From assembly GCA_018820395.1 (NCBI GenBank), contig JAHJOG010000190.1, positions 1-53,433 on the forward strand: a DNA stretch of 53,433 nucleotides, read 5' to 3'. The notes beneath the pieces were generated by a model. The model made no database searches. It was not told where the DNA came from and saw only the letters and a list, made by a program, of their open reading frames with translations. This document shows positions 1-8,956 of the stretch, one piece after another (the stretch's first letter is position 1; every line of letters begins with the position of its first letter). The translations under genes were made by a program, and so were the position numbers. The DNA comes from Gammaproteobacteria bacterium (GTDB taxonomy: Bacteria; Pseudomonadota; Gammaproteobacteria; Burkholderiales; Burkholderiaceae_C).

Positions 1-3000
1 CCTTGTAGGCCATCAGCTTGAACAGGTAGCGCGCCACGGCCTCGGCGAGGCTGGTCTTGCCCAGCGCCGCTTCGGCCTGCTGCACGCGAGCGACGAAGGT
101 CTTGTATTCGTTGGCATAGGCCGCGTTCTGATAGGCGGTCAGGAACTCGACGCGACGCGCGACCAGGCTCTCGACGGTCTCGCGCTTCTTGAATTCGATG
201 ACCTGGCCAGGCCGCACGCGCTTTTGCAGGTCGCCGGGCCGCTCTGCAGCCTGACGGCCCCACTCGAAGGCCGCCTTGTTGTTGTCGACGGCGACCGCGT
301 TGAGCTCGATCGCGCGCATCAGCGACGCGTGCTCCAGCGGCAGCCAGCCCTTCTGCCAGGCGTAGCCCAGGATCATCGGGTTCACGTAGATCGAGTCACC
401 CATCAGCGAAGTGGCGGCAGCATCCGCATCGAAGGCGCCGACGCCATCGACGCCGACCACCCGTGCGATCTCGCTGGCGCAGGCTTCTTCGGGGTTCTGC
501 CAGTTGGCGTTGCGCACGAAGGCCGCGGTCGGCGTGCTGTGGCTGTTGAGTGCGACGTGCGTGCGCCCTTCACGCATGCGCGCGGTGGTCTCGGCGCCGA
601 TGCTCACCAGCGGGTCGCACGCCAGGATCAGGTCGGCCGCCGCGGTGCCGACGCGGGTCGTGCGGATGTCGTCCTGCGTGTTGCCGATCAGCACATGGCT
701 CCAGGTGGCACCACCCTTCTGGGCGAGGCCCGCCGCGTCCTGCGTGACGATGCCCTTGCCTTCGATGTGAGCCGCCATGCCCAGCAGCTGTCCGATGGTG
801 ATGACGCCGGTGCCGCCCACGCCCGCCACCACGACGCCCCAGACCTCGCCGGCGCCGAGCGTCGGCAACGCGGGCTCGGCCAGCGGCCCGAGGTCGGCGG
901 GCGACGCCGCCTGAGTCTTGGCCTTCTTCTTGAGCTGACCGCCCTCGACCGTGACGAAGCTGGGGCAGAAGCCCTTCAGGCAGCTCATGTCCTTGTTGCA
1001 GGTGCTCTGGTTGATGGTGCGCTTGCGGCCGAATTCGGTTTCGAGCGGCTCCACCGACAGGCAGTTGCTTTTCACGCTGCAGTCGCCGCAGCCTTCGCAC
1101 ACCAGTTCGTTGATGACCACGCGCTTGGCCGGATCGACCGCCGTGCCCCGCTTGCGGCGGCGGCGCTTCTCGGTGGCGCAGGTCTGGTCGTAGATGATGG
1201 CGGTGGTGCCCGGGATCTTGCGGAACTCGCGCTGGATCTCGTCCAGGTCGTCGCGATGGCGCACCTGCACCGCCTCGCCCGGCACGGTCACGCCTTCGTA
1301 TTTCTCGGGCTCGTCGGTGACCACGACCACCTTGGTGCAGCGTTCGGCATGCAGGCTCTCGGCAATCTGCAGCACCGAATGACCTTCGGGCCGCTCGCCG
1401 ACCGGTTGCCCGCCGGTCATCGCCACCGCGTCGTTGTAGAGGATCTTGTAGGTGATGTTGACGCCGGCCGCGATGCTCTGGCGTATCGCCAGCAGCCCGC
1501 TGTGGAAGTAGGTGCCGTCGCCCAGGTTGGCGAAGATGTGCTGGTCGGTGGTGAAGGGCTGCTGCCCGACCCACGGCACGCCTTCGCCGCCCATCTGCGT
1601 GAAGCCGATGGTCGAGCGGTCCATCCAGGTCGCCATGAAGTGGCAGCCGATGCCGGCCATCGCGCGCGAGCCTTCGGGCACCACGGTGCTGGTGTTGTGC
1701 GGGCAGCCCGAGCAGAACCAGGGCTGGCGCGCCGCGTCGGCGACGCCCACGGTCTGGGGCTGCGCCATGGCGCGTTCCTTGGCTTCGAGGATCGCCAGTT
1801 GCGCGTCGATGCGCGCGGTCATGTCGGCGCCCGCCGCCGCCAGCAGGCCGGTCTTCTTCAGCCGCAGCGCGATCGCCTTGGCGATCAACGAGGGATTGAG
1901 ATCGGCGTTGGCGCGCAGCAAGGTGTGCGCCGTGGGATTGGGCATCGACCACTCGCCGCCCGAATAGCCTTCGCTGTGGTGCACTTCGCCCTCGTCGAAC
2001 TTGCCCACCACGTTGGGCCGCACGTCGGCGCGCCAGTTGTAGAGCTCTTCCTTGAGCTGGTATTCGATGACCTGGCGCTTTTCCTCGACCACCAGGATCT
2101 CCTGCAAGCCGGTGGCGAAGCCGCGCGTGAGCTGCGCTTCGAGCGGCCACACCACCGCCACCTTGTGCAGGCGGATGCCCAGTTGCCGGCAGGCCGCGTC
2201 GTCGAGCCCGAGGTCGATCAGCGCCTGGCGCGTGTCGTTGAAGGCCTTGCCGCTCGCCATGATGCCGAAGCGGTCGTTCGGCCCTTCGATGACGTTGTGG
2301 TTCAGGCGGTTGGCGCGGATGTACGCGAGCGCCGCATACCACTTGTAGTGCATGAGGCGCGCTTCCTGCTCCAGCGCGTGGTCGGGCCAGCGGATGTGCA
2401 GCCCGCCCGGCGGCATCTGGAAATCGGTGGGCACGACGATCTCCACGCGCTCCGGGTCGATCATGGCGGTCGAGCTCGACTCGACGATTTCCTGGATCGT
2501 CTTCATGCCCGACCAGATCCCGGCGAAGCGGCTCATGGCAAAGGCATGGATGCCCAGGTCGAGGATGTCCTGCACGTTGGTCGGAAAGAACACCGGCGTG
2601 CCGCACGCCTTGAAGATGTGATCGCTCTGGTGCGCCGCCGTCGAACTCTTGGAGATGTGGTCGTCGCCCGCCACTGCGATCACTCCACCGAACTCGGTGG
2701 TGCCCGCCATGTTGGCGTGCTTGAAAACATCGGAGCAGCGGTCCACGCCCGGCCCCTTGCCATACCAGATGCCGAACACGCCGTCGAACCTGTTGGTGCC
2801 CTGCGGCGAGAAGCCCAGTTGCTGGGTGCCCCACAACGCCGTGGCCGCGAGTTCTTCGTTCACGCCGGGCTGAAAGACGATGTTCTGTTCCTTCAGGAAC
2901 TTGCTCGCCTTCCAGAGCGCCTGGTCGTAGCCGCCGAGCGGCGATCCGCGGTAGCCGCTGATGAAGCCGGCCGTGTTCTTGCCCGCCTGTTGATCTCGCA

Positions 3001-3136
3001 GACGCTGAAGCATCGGCAACTTGACGAGGGCCTGCACGCCGCTCATGAAGGCCCGGCCGTAGTCCAGGCTGTACTTGTCGTCCAGGGTGACGGTTTCGAG
3101 GGCCTTGCGGATGTGCTCGGGCAACGGTGCGTTCAT
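1..3136 (-). CDS. Indolepyruvate ferredoxin oxidoreductase family protein, copy 1 (3' end outside window)
   Basis: Fused alpha/beta/gamma-type 2-oxoacid:ferredoxin oxidoreductase. About 1045 residues are visible and the C-terminus runs off the left edge; the family is usually near 1150-1200 residues. The start MNAPLPEHIRKALETVT is the ATG at 3136. Visible signatures are FISGYRGSPLGGYDQ and GIWYGKGPGVDR (thiamine pyrophosphate-type domain), CSGCPHNTSTVVPEGS, the cysteine cluster CEGCGDCSVKSNC followed by CNKDMSCLKGFCPSF (iron-sulfur ligands), and VAGVGGTGVITIGQL (gamma domain). Known members decarboxylate aryl-pyruvates to acyl-CoA using ferredoxin; the substrate here is inferred only. It is divergent from an Lrp/AsnC regulator 171 bases away, an arrangement repeated by the second copy at 18447-22034. 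Confidence 0.93.
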   Translation of the reverse strand, partial: MNAPLPEHIRKALETVTLDDKYSLDYGRAFMSGVQALVKLPMLQRLRDQQAGKNTAGFISGYRGSPLGGYDQALWKASKFLKEQNIVFQPGVNEELAATALWGTQQLGFSPQGTNRFDGVFGIWYGKGPGVDRCSDVFKHANMAGTTEFGGVIAVAGDDHISKSSTAAHQSDHIFKACGTPVFFPTNVQDILDLGIHAFAMSRFAGIWSGMKTIQEIVESSSTAMIDPERVEIVVPTDFQMPPGGLHIRWPDHALEQEARLMHYKWYAALAYIRANRLNHNVIEGPNDRFGIMASGKAFNDTRQALIDLGLDDAACRQLGIRLHKVAVVWPLEAQLTRGFATGLQEILVVEEKRQVIEYQLKEELYNWRADVRPNVVGKFDEGEVHHSEGYSGGEWSMPNPTAHTLLRANADLNPSLIAKAIALRLKKTGLLAAAGADMTARIDAQLAILEAKERAMAQPQTVGVADAARQPWFCSGCPHNTSTVVPEGSRAMAGIGCHFMATWMDRSTIGFTQMGGEGVPWVGQQPFTTDQHIFANLGDGTYFHSGLLAIRQSIAAGVNITYKILYNDAVAMTGGQPVGERPEGHSVLQIAESLHAERCTKVVVVTDEPEKYEGVTVPGEAVQVRHRDDLDEIQREFRKIPGTTAIIYDQTCATEKRRRRKRGTAVDPAKRVVINELVCEGCGDCSVKSNCLSVEPLETEFGRKRTINQSTCNKDMSCLKGFCPSFVTVEGGQLKKKAKTQAASPADLGPLAEPALPTLGAGEVWGVVVAGVGGTGVITIGQLLGMAAHIEGKGIVTQDAAGLAQKGGATWSHVLIGNTQDDIRTTRVGTAAADLILACDPLVSIGAETTARMREGRTHVALNSHSTPTAAFVRNANWQNPEEACASEIARVVGVDGVGAFDADAAATSLMGDSIYVNPMILGYAWQKGWLPLEHASLMRAIELNAVAVDNNKAAFEWGRQAAERPGDLQKRVRPGQVIEFKKRETVESLVARRVEFLTAYQNAAYANEYKTFVARVQQAEAALGKTSLAEAVARYLFKLMAYK

Positions 3137-3279
3137 CGTGCGTGTCTCCAGTGGCTGTGCCTTGTGGGCGTGGCGTGCGAGGCGGCCGGATAGGTCACCC
3201 CAGCGGCATCATCACGCAAAGTGTATGCCTGGGCCACGGACAGGTGTTTGCGTTCTGTGCCTCTCGAACCGGCCCGATT

Positions 3280-3288
3280 GGAAGAATC
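3280..3288 (+). promoter_or_regulatory. GGAAGAATC motif shared with the second IOR/Lrp intergenic region
   Basis: The 9-mer GGAAGAATC lies 19 bases upstream of the Lrp-family start at 3308. The same 9-mer, with an inverted partner, lies in front of the other Lrp-family gene at 22105-22139. A shared operator for the two autoregulated paralogues is an inference. Confidence 0.35.
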
Positions 3289-3307
3289 TTGCTTAATATG
3301 CGGAGCA

Positions 3308-3784
3308 ATGGAAAGCATTGACAAGTTCGACCTTGCGATCCTGCAAGAACTGCAGGCCGACGGCCGCCTCACCAACGCCGAACTTGCGCAGCGCGTCGGC
3401 CTTTCCGCAGCGCCCTGCTGGCGGCGCGTGCGCGCGCTCGAGGAGTCCGGCTACATCAAGGGATACCGCGCCGAGATCGACCGGCACAAGATCGGCCTGG
3501 GCGTGCTCGCCTTCGTGCGCGTCGACACCGAACGCGTGGCCGGAGAAGCCACCCGCAAGCTCGAGGACGCGATCCGCAAGCTGCCCGAAGTCGTCGCCTG
3601 CCACTACATCAGCGGCACCGGCACCTTCGAACTGCAAGTCGTCGCCCAGGATCTCGACAGCTTCGCCCGCTTTGCGCGCCAGCAGTTGCTCAATCTGCCG
3701 GATGTGAAGGATCTGCACACTCGCTTTTCGCTGGGGGAGGTGAAGGCGAGTCATGCGCTGCCGCTGGGGCATCTCGGAAAGTAG
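3308..3784 (+). CDS. Lrp/AsnC family transcriptional regulator 1
   Basis: A 158-residue Lrp/AsnC regulator. The N-terminal winged helix-turn-helix (MESIDKFDLAILQELQADGR, then LAQRVGLSAAPCWRRVRALE, about residues 1-55) is followed by the RAM/AsnC ligand-binding domain (about 70-150, including VACHYISGTGTFELQVVAQD). I chose the ATG at 3308 because the residues upstream in frame are not family-like and Lrp proteins begin just before the first DNA-binding helix. It is divergent from the indolepyruvate oxidoreductase, so it most likely senses an amino acid or its keto acid and controls that gene. Its closest relative in the window is the regulator at 22141, paired with the other oxidoreductase. 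Confidence 0.92.
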   Translation: MESIDKFDLAILQELQADGRLTNAELAQRVGLSAAPCWRRVRALEESGYIKGYRAEIDRHKIGLGVLAFVRVDTERVAGEATRKLEDAIRKLPEVVACHYISGTGTFELQVVAQDLDSFARFARQQLLNLPDVKDLHTRFSLGEVKASHALPLGHLGK

Positions 3785-3844
3785 CTCGCCCCCCCTCGAC
3801 TGGGCGCCTGCTCTGTCGCTTCGCTGGCGCTGGATCGCTCAGAA

Positions 3845-4062
3845 GATAACAACAGTAACCATAAGCTATTGATAGACCACAACATTCTCGGATTTGATGA
3901 TTTGTTATCTCTCGCGTCGGATAACAACGGACCGCCGGGTCTGTCAACAAGGCGTCAGCGGCACTTCGTAGCCGTCCGGTGATAACAACTTACCCACAAC
4001 TATTTGTTTTTGCGAGAAATCTTTCCATCGGGCACGTTGTTATCCGCAGCGCCTGATAACAA
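3845..4062. repeat. Cluster of six GATAACAA octamers, including two TTGTTATC-N10-GATAACAA dyads
   Basis: Copies read GATAACAA at 3845-3852, 3920-3927, 3981-3988 and 4055-4062, and TTGTTATC (inverted) at 3902-3909 and 4037-4044. Two inverted pairs (3902-3927 and 4037-4062) have exactly the same 10-base spacer with different spacer sequence. The cluster overlaps the last codons of the AlbA_2 gene and runs into the AT-richer gap downstream. The repeats sit in different reading contexts, which suggests a DNA-level signal such as protein-binding sites rather than coding repeats. The function is unknown. Confidence 0.7.
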
Positions 4063-5532
4063 GTCGAATGTGTCGTCGTCCCCGTTTGCCGCCGGTTTTC
4101 GATAGACCATGTTGCGCTTGCCGCGGTTCGGGTCAGCGACCAGCAATCCCTGATCGACCCATCGCTTGAGTTGCTTGGACGCCTTCAGCGTGTCCAGATC
4201 CGCTATTGCGCACAGATCGCCATTGGCGATCGGTCCGTGACGATCCATCCAATCGCTCACCTGCTCCCAAACGGGCGGGCGCTCTTCATTCAACAGCGTT
4301 ACCGAGATAGCCTCCTGCGCCTGCTCCCGCAGTTCCCGGTACTGCGGCGGGTACAGGCCGCTGATCTTCATCAGGTTGAACATCATTTGCACGCCTTCAC
4401 CCGCGTCTACATTAGGCGGCTCAGGAAACTCCCTCAAGTTGCTCGCCACCAGCGGATTGCGCGCAAATGATCCCGTCCGGTGGACCGTCGCCGCCGAGAT
4501 GCGGCCTGGAAACAAGCCGGGGCTCAGCACCTCGATACGGCTGTCGAAGATGCGAATCTGCACGTCGCGGTTCATCCGATAGTCGCGATGGATGATCGCG
4601 TTGGTGACCGCCTCTTTGATCACGCGCTCTGGATAGCGATGAATCGTGCGGAATCCAGACGCCGCCAGGGTCAATCCGCCAGCCAGTTCATCTAGCAGAT
4701 ACGCGTGCGTCTGCGCTATGAGGTGATAGAGCGGCCCCGAAAGCGTCCTGGGCTGCTTCTTCAGGTTGGGCACTTCGCCCGCCGAAATTGCATTGCCGTG
4801 GTAGTGAAACACCCGGACATCCGCACGTGTGCCCAGGGTAGCAAGCAGCCCACTCGGATGATCTGCGAATAACAGGACGGCCGCGCGCAGCGGCTGCATC
4901 TCGCCGCCGACCTTTCTAGCCAGGCCGACCCGATACAGCTGATCGGCAATACCCGTGGGCGCGAGATTGCGGCCACGCAGGTACAGACGCCAGGCAGGCG
5001 TGTCGAGCAACTCAAAGTCGACGTCGACAGGCTCGGACTCGGCGCTGCGCACGCCCCGGCGATAAGAGAGATCGGTGATCTGCGTGGATGTCATTTCGCG
5101 GTTGCTGGACTGCCCTCGCATCCAGGTACCGCCATCGAGGATCGAATGCACCTTGTCGCTGGTCGGAACGTGAAGCAGGATCAGCGCACCCTCGGCCCCG
5201 TCGCGCAGGACGGACGGCATACGAAATGCTTGCACGCCTTCCACCGCCGGGAGCAGATGCGTGCCCAGCTTACGCAGCAACTCATCCACCGCCTCCGGGT
5301 TTTCGGCGACGCCGAACAGGCGCTGCAGACCTTGGGCCTTACCGGCGTCTTCCACGCCCAGCACCAACCAGCCGCCGTGCGTATTCGCAAACGCACAGAC
5401 CGTCTCCAACGCTTTGCCCACCATCTTTCCGGACACCCGCTTGGTCTCCAGCTGAACGGTCTCCGCGTTCGCGAGCACCCATGCACGCATTTCATCGGCC
5501 CAGGCCGTATCAGTGACGTTTGCAACATTCAT
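4000..5532 (-). CDS. AlbA_2/Schlafen-domain ATP-binding protein
   Basis: A 510-residue protein of the COG2865 type. The N-terminal AlbA_2 (Schlafen) domain shows ETVQLETKRVSGK and ALETVCAFANTHGGWLVLGVED (about residues 24-65). The C-terminal half carries the HATPase_c_4-like segment VIKEAVTNAIIHRDYRMNRD, then IEVLSPGLFPG and RNPLVASNLREF (about 295-370), and then a winged-helix region. Such proteins are common accessory genes of type I restriction and other defence loci. Start ATG at 5532. Codon use is less GC-rich than in the neighbours, suggesting transfer. An apparent hsdR remnant lies directly upstream on the same strand and GATAACAA repeats overlap the 3' end. The biochemical function is unknown; regulation or nucleic-acid binding is inferred from the fold. 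Confidence 0.85.
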   Translation of the reverse strand: MNVANVTDTAWADEMRAWVLANAETVQLETKRVSGKMVGKALETVCAFANTHGGWLVLGVEDAGKAQGLQRLFGVAENPEAVDELLRKLGTHLLPAVEGVQAFRMPSVLRDGAEGALILLHVPTSDKVHSILDGGTWMRGQSSNREMTSTQITDLSYRRGVRSAESEPVDVDFELLDTPAWRLYLRGRNLAPTGIADQLYRVGLARKVGGEMQPLRAAVLLFADHPSGLLATLGTRADVRVFHYHGNAISAGEVPNLKKQPRTLSGPLYHLIAQTHAYLLDELAGGLTLAASGFRTIHRYPERVIKEAVTNAIIHRDYRMNRDVQIRIFDSRIEVLSPGLFPGRISAATVHRTGSFARNPLVASNLREFPEPPNVDAGEGVQMMFNLMKISGLYPPQYRELREQAQEAISVTLLNEERPPVWEQVSDWMDRHGPIANGDLCAIADLDTLKASKQLKRWVDQGLLVADPNRGKRNMVYRKPAANGDDDTFDLLSGAADNNVPDGKISRKNK

Positions 5533-5640
5533 GGCTTATTAGCTTTTGCGAATCAGTGACGCTGCGTACCGGGCTGAGAAAGCCGATGGCAGCCGCCTAG
5601 CGATGCCTCGTCCAGCGCCGAGATCGAGTGCCCTCAAGGC

Positions 5641-5709
5641 CTACGTCCGCCACCTTGCGTCATCGAGTCTGTCGTCTATCTCCTGGCGGGCTTTGGCTTC
5701 GGGCGTCAT
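5641..5709 (-). pseudogene. Probable 5' remnant of a type I restriction subunit gene (hsdR)
   Basis: An ATG at 5709 opens a 22-codon frame beginning MTPEAKARQEIDDRLDD and ending in TAG. This resembles the usual N-terminus of HsdR proteins (MTPE-x-KARQ-x-ID pattern, recalled from family knowledge). Nothing HsdR-like continues in any frame downstream, and only 108 bases separate it from the AlbA_2 gene on the same strand. I read it as the leftover of a deleted restriction gene. The match is short, so chance cannot be excluded. Confidence 0.4.
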
Positions 5710-5774
5710 GGCTGAATTGTCACGGGGGACGACTGGAGATTGCTGCGCGGATTGTCGGGCCACAATAGCCGGCG

Positions 5775-7403
5775 ATGCCACCCATCTCCCCCGAAGAATC
5801 TCCTCTGCTTTCGACCCGGCCGCAGCCCTTGCGCGTCGGGCCTCTCGAACCGCTTGGCCTGCCGGTGTTCCGTCTGCTGTGGACCACCTGGCTCATCGCC
5901 AACATCTGCATGTGGATGAACGACGTGGCGGCGGCGTGGATGATGACTTCGCTCACCAGTTCGCCGGTGTGGGTGGCGCTGGTGCAGACGGCCTCGACGC
6001 TGCCGGTGTTCCTGCTCGGGCTGCCGAGCGGCGCGCTGGCCGACATCCTCGACCGCCGGCGCTGGCTGGTGGCCACGCAGTTCTGGCTGGCGGGCACCGC
6101 GATCCTCTTGTGCGCTGCGATCTATTTCGACCTCATCACCGCGCCGCTCCTGCTGGCACTGACCTTTGCCAACGGCATCGGCCTGGCGCTGCGCTGGCCG
6201 CTGTTTTCCGCGATCGTGCCCGAACTGGTGCCGCGCACGCACCTGCCTGCGGCGCTGGGCCTCAACGGCATTTCGATGAATGCGTCGCGCATCATCGGGC
6301 CGCTGGTGGCGGGCACGCTGATCGCCAGCGCCGGCAGCGTGTGGGTGTTCGGCCTCAACGCGGTGCTGTGCGTGGCGTCGGGATTCGTGGTGCTGCGCTG
6401 GCGGCGCGAGGACAAGCCGAATCCGCTGGGCCGCGAGAAGCTGATCAGCGCCATGCGGGTGGGCGTGCAGTTCGTCCGGCAGTCGCCGCGCATGCGTGCC
6501 GTGCTGACCCGCATTTCGATGTTCTTCCTGCATTCGACCGCCTTGCTCGCGCTGCTGCCGCTGCTCGCGCGCGGCCTGGAAGGCGGTGGCGCAGGCGCCT
6601 TCACGTTGCTGCTCGCGGCGATGGGCACCGGCGCCATCGTGGCGGTGCTGTTCCTGCCGCGCCTGCGCCAGGCGCTCACGCGCGACGACCTCGTGATGCG
6701 CGGCACCATGGTCCAGTCCGGCGCGACCGCCGTGATGGCCGTGGCACCCAACGTCTACGTCGCTGTGCCGGCGATGTTTCTCGGCGGCATGGCCTGGATC
6801 ACCGTGGCCAATTCGCTGTCGGTGTCGGCCCAACTGGCGCTGCCCGACTGGGTGCGCGCGCGGGGCATGTCGATGTACCAGATGGCCATCATGGGTTCGA
6901 GCGCGCTGGGCGCCGCACTCTGGGGCCAGGTGGCCGAAGTCAGCGCGCTTCATTTCAGCCTGGGCATCGCCGCCGTGAGCGGCACCGTCCTCATGGCCCT
7001 GGTGGTGCGCTACGTGAGCGACGGGACGAGCGAGGACGAAGACACGAGCCCGGCGGGCATGGGCTGGAGCAAGGGGCCGCCCAAGAGCGCGCCCGAGGAA
7101 CAGGGCCGCGTGGTGATCACCATCGAATACATCATCGACCCGGCCCGCGCCGCCGCCTTTCACGTGGTGATGCAGCAGACGCGGCGCGCGCGCCTCAGCC
7201 AGGGCGCCATTGGCTGGGAACTGCTGCACGACATCACCGAGCCCGGACGCTATCTGGAGCAGGTGGTCGACGAATCATGGACCGAGCACCTGCGCCGCTT
7301 CCATCGCGCCACGGCCGCCGACATCGCCTTGCGCGAACGACGGCTCGCATTCCATCAGGGCGAGGAACGCCCCGTGGTCACGCGCTACGTCGTGCGCAGA
7401 TAG
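5775..7403 (+). CDS. MFS transporter, MFS_3 (EntS-like) family, with C-terminal soluble domain
   Basis: A 542-residue inner-membrane transporter. About 10-12 hydrophobic segments cover residues 30-415, starting with LPVFRLLWTTWLIANICMWMND, and the MFS loop motif GLPSGALADILDRRRW follows the second segment. The last ~110 residues (from VVITIEYIIDPARAAAF) form a predicted soluble alpha/beta domain with LEQVVDESWTEHLRRFHR, a known extension in this MFS_3 group. Family members export siderophores or drugs; the substrate here is unknown. The ATG at 5775 was chosen because upstream frame residues are not protein-like. It looks monocistronic; a small convergent membrane gene begins 10 bases past its stop. 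Confidence 0.88.
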   Translation: MPPISPEESPLLSTRPQPLRVGPLEPLGLPVFRLLWTTWLIANICMWMNDVAAAWMMTSLTSSPVWVALVQTASTLPVFLLGLPSGALADILDRRRWLVATQFWLAGTAILLCAAIYFDLITAPLLLALTFANGIGLALRWPLFSAIVPELVPRTHLPAALGLNGISMNASRIIGPLVAGTLIASAGSVWVFGLNAVLCVASGFVVLRWRREDKPNPLGREKLISAMRVGVQFVRQSPRMRAVLTRISMFFLHSTALLALLPLLARGLEGGGAGAFTLLLAAMGTGAIVAVLFLPRLRQALTRDDLVMRGTMVQSGATAVMAVAPNVYVAVPAMFLGGMAWITVANSLSVSAQLALPDWVRARGMSMYQMAIMGSSALGAALWGQVAEVSALHFSLGIAAVSGTVLMALVVRYVSDGTSEDEDTSPAGMGWSKGPPKSAPEEQGRVVITIEYIIDPARAAAFHVVMQQTRRARLSQGAIGWELLHDITEPGRYLEQVVDESWTEHLRRFHRATAADIALRERRLAFHQGEERPVVTRYVVRR

Positions 7404-7413
7404 CGTGCAACGG

Positions 7414-7650
7414 TCAAGGCAGCGCCCCGATCCGGGACAACAGAGAGCGCCTGCCGCGCAGTGCGCTCACCACGGCGTCGAGCCCCAGCAGCACCAGCAC
7501 CAGCGCCGCCACCGCCGAACCCAGCAGGGTTTCGTCGTCGGCGAGCACCAGCACGGTCGCCGCCAGTCCCATGAAGAAGAGGCCCATCAAGACGGTCACC
7601 CGTCGGTAGCCTCGGGAGAGCAGGATGGGATCCGAACTGCGGTCTTTCAT
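7414..7650 (-). CDS. Small membrane protein, two predicted transmembrane helices
   Basis: A 78-residue protein starting MKDRSSDPILLSRGYRRVTV. Two hydrophobic helices (about residues 19-36 and 42-62) are separated by a short acidic turn (ADDETLLG), and the C-terminus is basic (RGRRSLLSRIGALP). The ATG at 7650 leaves 78 bases to the divergent lipocalin-like gene. I do not recognise a named family. The end is tail-to-tail with the MFS gene. The gene is supported by its hydrophobicity pattern, start codon and fit between its neighbours. Confidence 0.65.
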   Translation of the reverse strand: MKDRSSDPILLSRGYRRVTVLMGLFFMGLAATVLVLADDETLLGSAVAALVLVLLGLDAVVSALRGRRSLLSRIGALP

Positions 7651-7728
7651 CGGTGGCACCCGGTCGTTGAAAAGTAATCCAAAGATACTACCCCTCAAAC
7701 TCTTCCGACACGGCAAGAATACGTTTCC

Positions 7729-8937
7729 ATGCAAGACGACGATCCGACCGCTTCCGCGCCCCGACGCCCCGCCGCTGCGGCGTCTACCGACGCCAAGGCC
7801 GCCCCCCGCCCCTATCGCACACGGGCCGCGCGCCGCAAGGCCCGGCGCGCGTACCTCACCTTCTTCGTCATGCTGGCGGCCATCGCGGCCGTGCTGCTCT
7901 ACCTGTGGTTCTCCGACGACGAGCCTGAAAGGCCCATCGCCACCGAATCGCCTCATCTGGCTGCACGACCCATCGAGCGAACCGCCGCCCTGGCGCCACT
8001 CCGGCTGCCGGCCGACGACGCGCCGCACGGTTCGGCCATGGAATGGTGGTACTACAACGGCATCCTGACCGCGGACTCGGGCGCGCGCTACTCCTTCCAC
8101 GCGGCGGTCTTCGTCGCCAACGCGCTGGTCAAGCACACCGTGATGCACGCCGCGCTCACCGACCTGCAGACCGGCAAGCGCTACGCGGGGCAGATCCGCA
8201 CCGGCGGCGTCCCTCAGCAGCAGGCCGCCGCGGGCTTCGAGTTCCAGCAGGGCACATGGCAGGTCGCCGGCGCGGGCGGCATTCACTCGCTGCTGCTGTC
8301 GCCGGAAGACAGCACCATCGAACTGAAGATGACCGACACGCGCCAACCGGTGGCGCACCGCGCCGCGGGCTCCGAAACGCCCGGCCTGCTCGACTTCGGC
8401 AAGGGCGGTATCAGCTATTACTACTCGCGGCCGCGCATGTCGGCAACAGGCGATGTCACGATCGACGGCAAGCGCTTCGCGGTGCGCGGCGACGTGTGGT
8501 TCGACCACCAATGGGGCCAGTTCGATGCGGCCACGCTGGGCTGGAACTGGTTCGCGCTGCACCTGGCCGACGGAACGGACGTGATGCTCTACGACCTCTT
8601 CGACGCCGAAGGCCAACACACGCTGACCGCCGGCACCGTGACCACGCCGCAGGGTTCGTCGGCACTGGCGCCGGGCGACGTCCGCCTGACGCCGGGCGAG
8701 CGCTGGACCAGCCCGCGCACCGGGATTTCCTATCCTGTGCAATGGACCGTCGAACTCCCCATGGGCCGTTTCGAGGTCAAAGCTCTCTTGCCCGACGGCG
8801 AGTTCGATTCGCGCGAGACCTCCGGCAACACCTATTGGGAAGGTGCCGTTCAGGCTCGCGGGCGCATCGACGGCGAAGGCTTCATGGAGCTGAGCGGATA
8901 CGACCGCCTGGCCGCAGCGCAGGCCGGACGAAAGTGA
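7729..8937 (+). CDS. Membrane-anchored lipocalin-like CrtC/AttH-family protein
   Basis: A 402-residue protein. A basic N-terminus (RTRAARRKARRAY) precedes one transmembrane helix (about 42-62), so the C-terminal domain should face the periplasm. The body is the tandem lipocalin fold of the AttH/carotenoid 1,2-hydratase family: MEWWYYNG (104-111), YSFHAAVFVANAL, GKGGISYYYSRPRMSATG, then VWFDHQWGQF and WNWFALHLADGTDVMLYDL, ending TYWEGAVQARG...GFMELSGYD. In carotenoid hydratases this fold binds hydrophobic polyenes, but no other carotenoid genes lie nearby, so the substrate is open. It usually neighbours lipoprotein-export-like ABC genes in other genomes; those are absent here. Confidence 0.85.
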   Translation: MQDDDPTASAPRRPAAAASTDAKAAPRPYRTRAARRKARRAYLTFFVMLAAIAAVLLYLWFSDDEPERPIATESPHLAARPIERTAALAPLRLPADDAPHGSAMEWWYYNGILTADSGARYSFHAAVFVANALVKHTVMHAALTDLQTGKRYAGQIRTGGVPQQQAAAGFEFQQGTWQVAGAGGIHSLLLSPEDSTIELKMTDTRQPVAHRAAGSETPGLLDFGKGGISYYYSRPRMSATGDVTIDGKRFAVRGDVWFDHQWGQFDAATLGWNWFALHLADGTDVMLYDLFDAEGQHTLTAGTVTTPQGSSALAPGDVRLTPGERWTSPRTGISYPVQWTVELPMGRFEVKALLPDGEFDSRETSGNTYWEGAVQARGRIDGEGFMELSGYDRLAAAQAGRK

Positions 8938-8956
8938 GCGCGCGCCGCGGGCGTCG

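Noticed and set aside
570..2834. A 754-codon minus-strand frame overlapping the indolepyruvate oxidoreductase
   Set aside because: It is a frame-shifted shadow of the real gene, with no recognisable domain.
224..3193. A 989-codon plus-strand frame antisense to the indolepyruvate oxidoreductase
   Set aside because: His/Arg/Ala-rich antisense composition typical of GC-rich shadows; the minus strand has clear family motifs across the same bases.
3845..4062. Interpretation of GATAACAA repeats as lac-type operators
   Set aside because: The similarity to the right half of the lac operator is only the octamer; no LacI-family gene is nearby and the dyad spacing differs.
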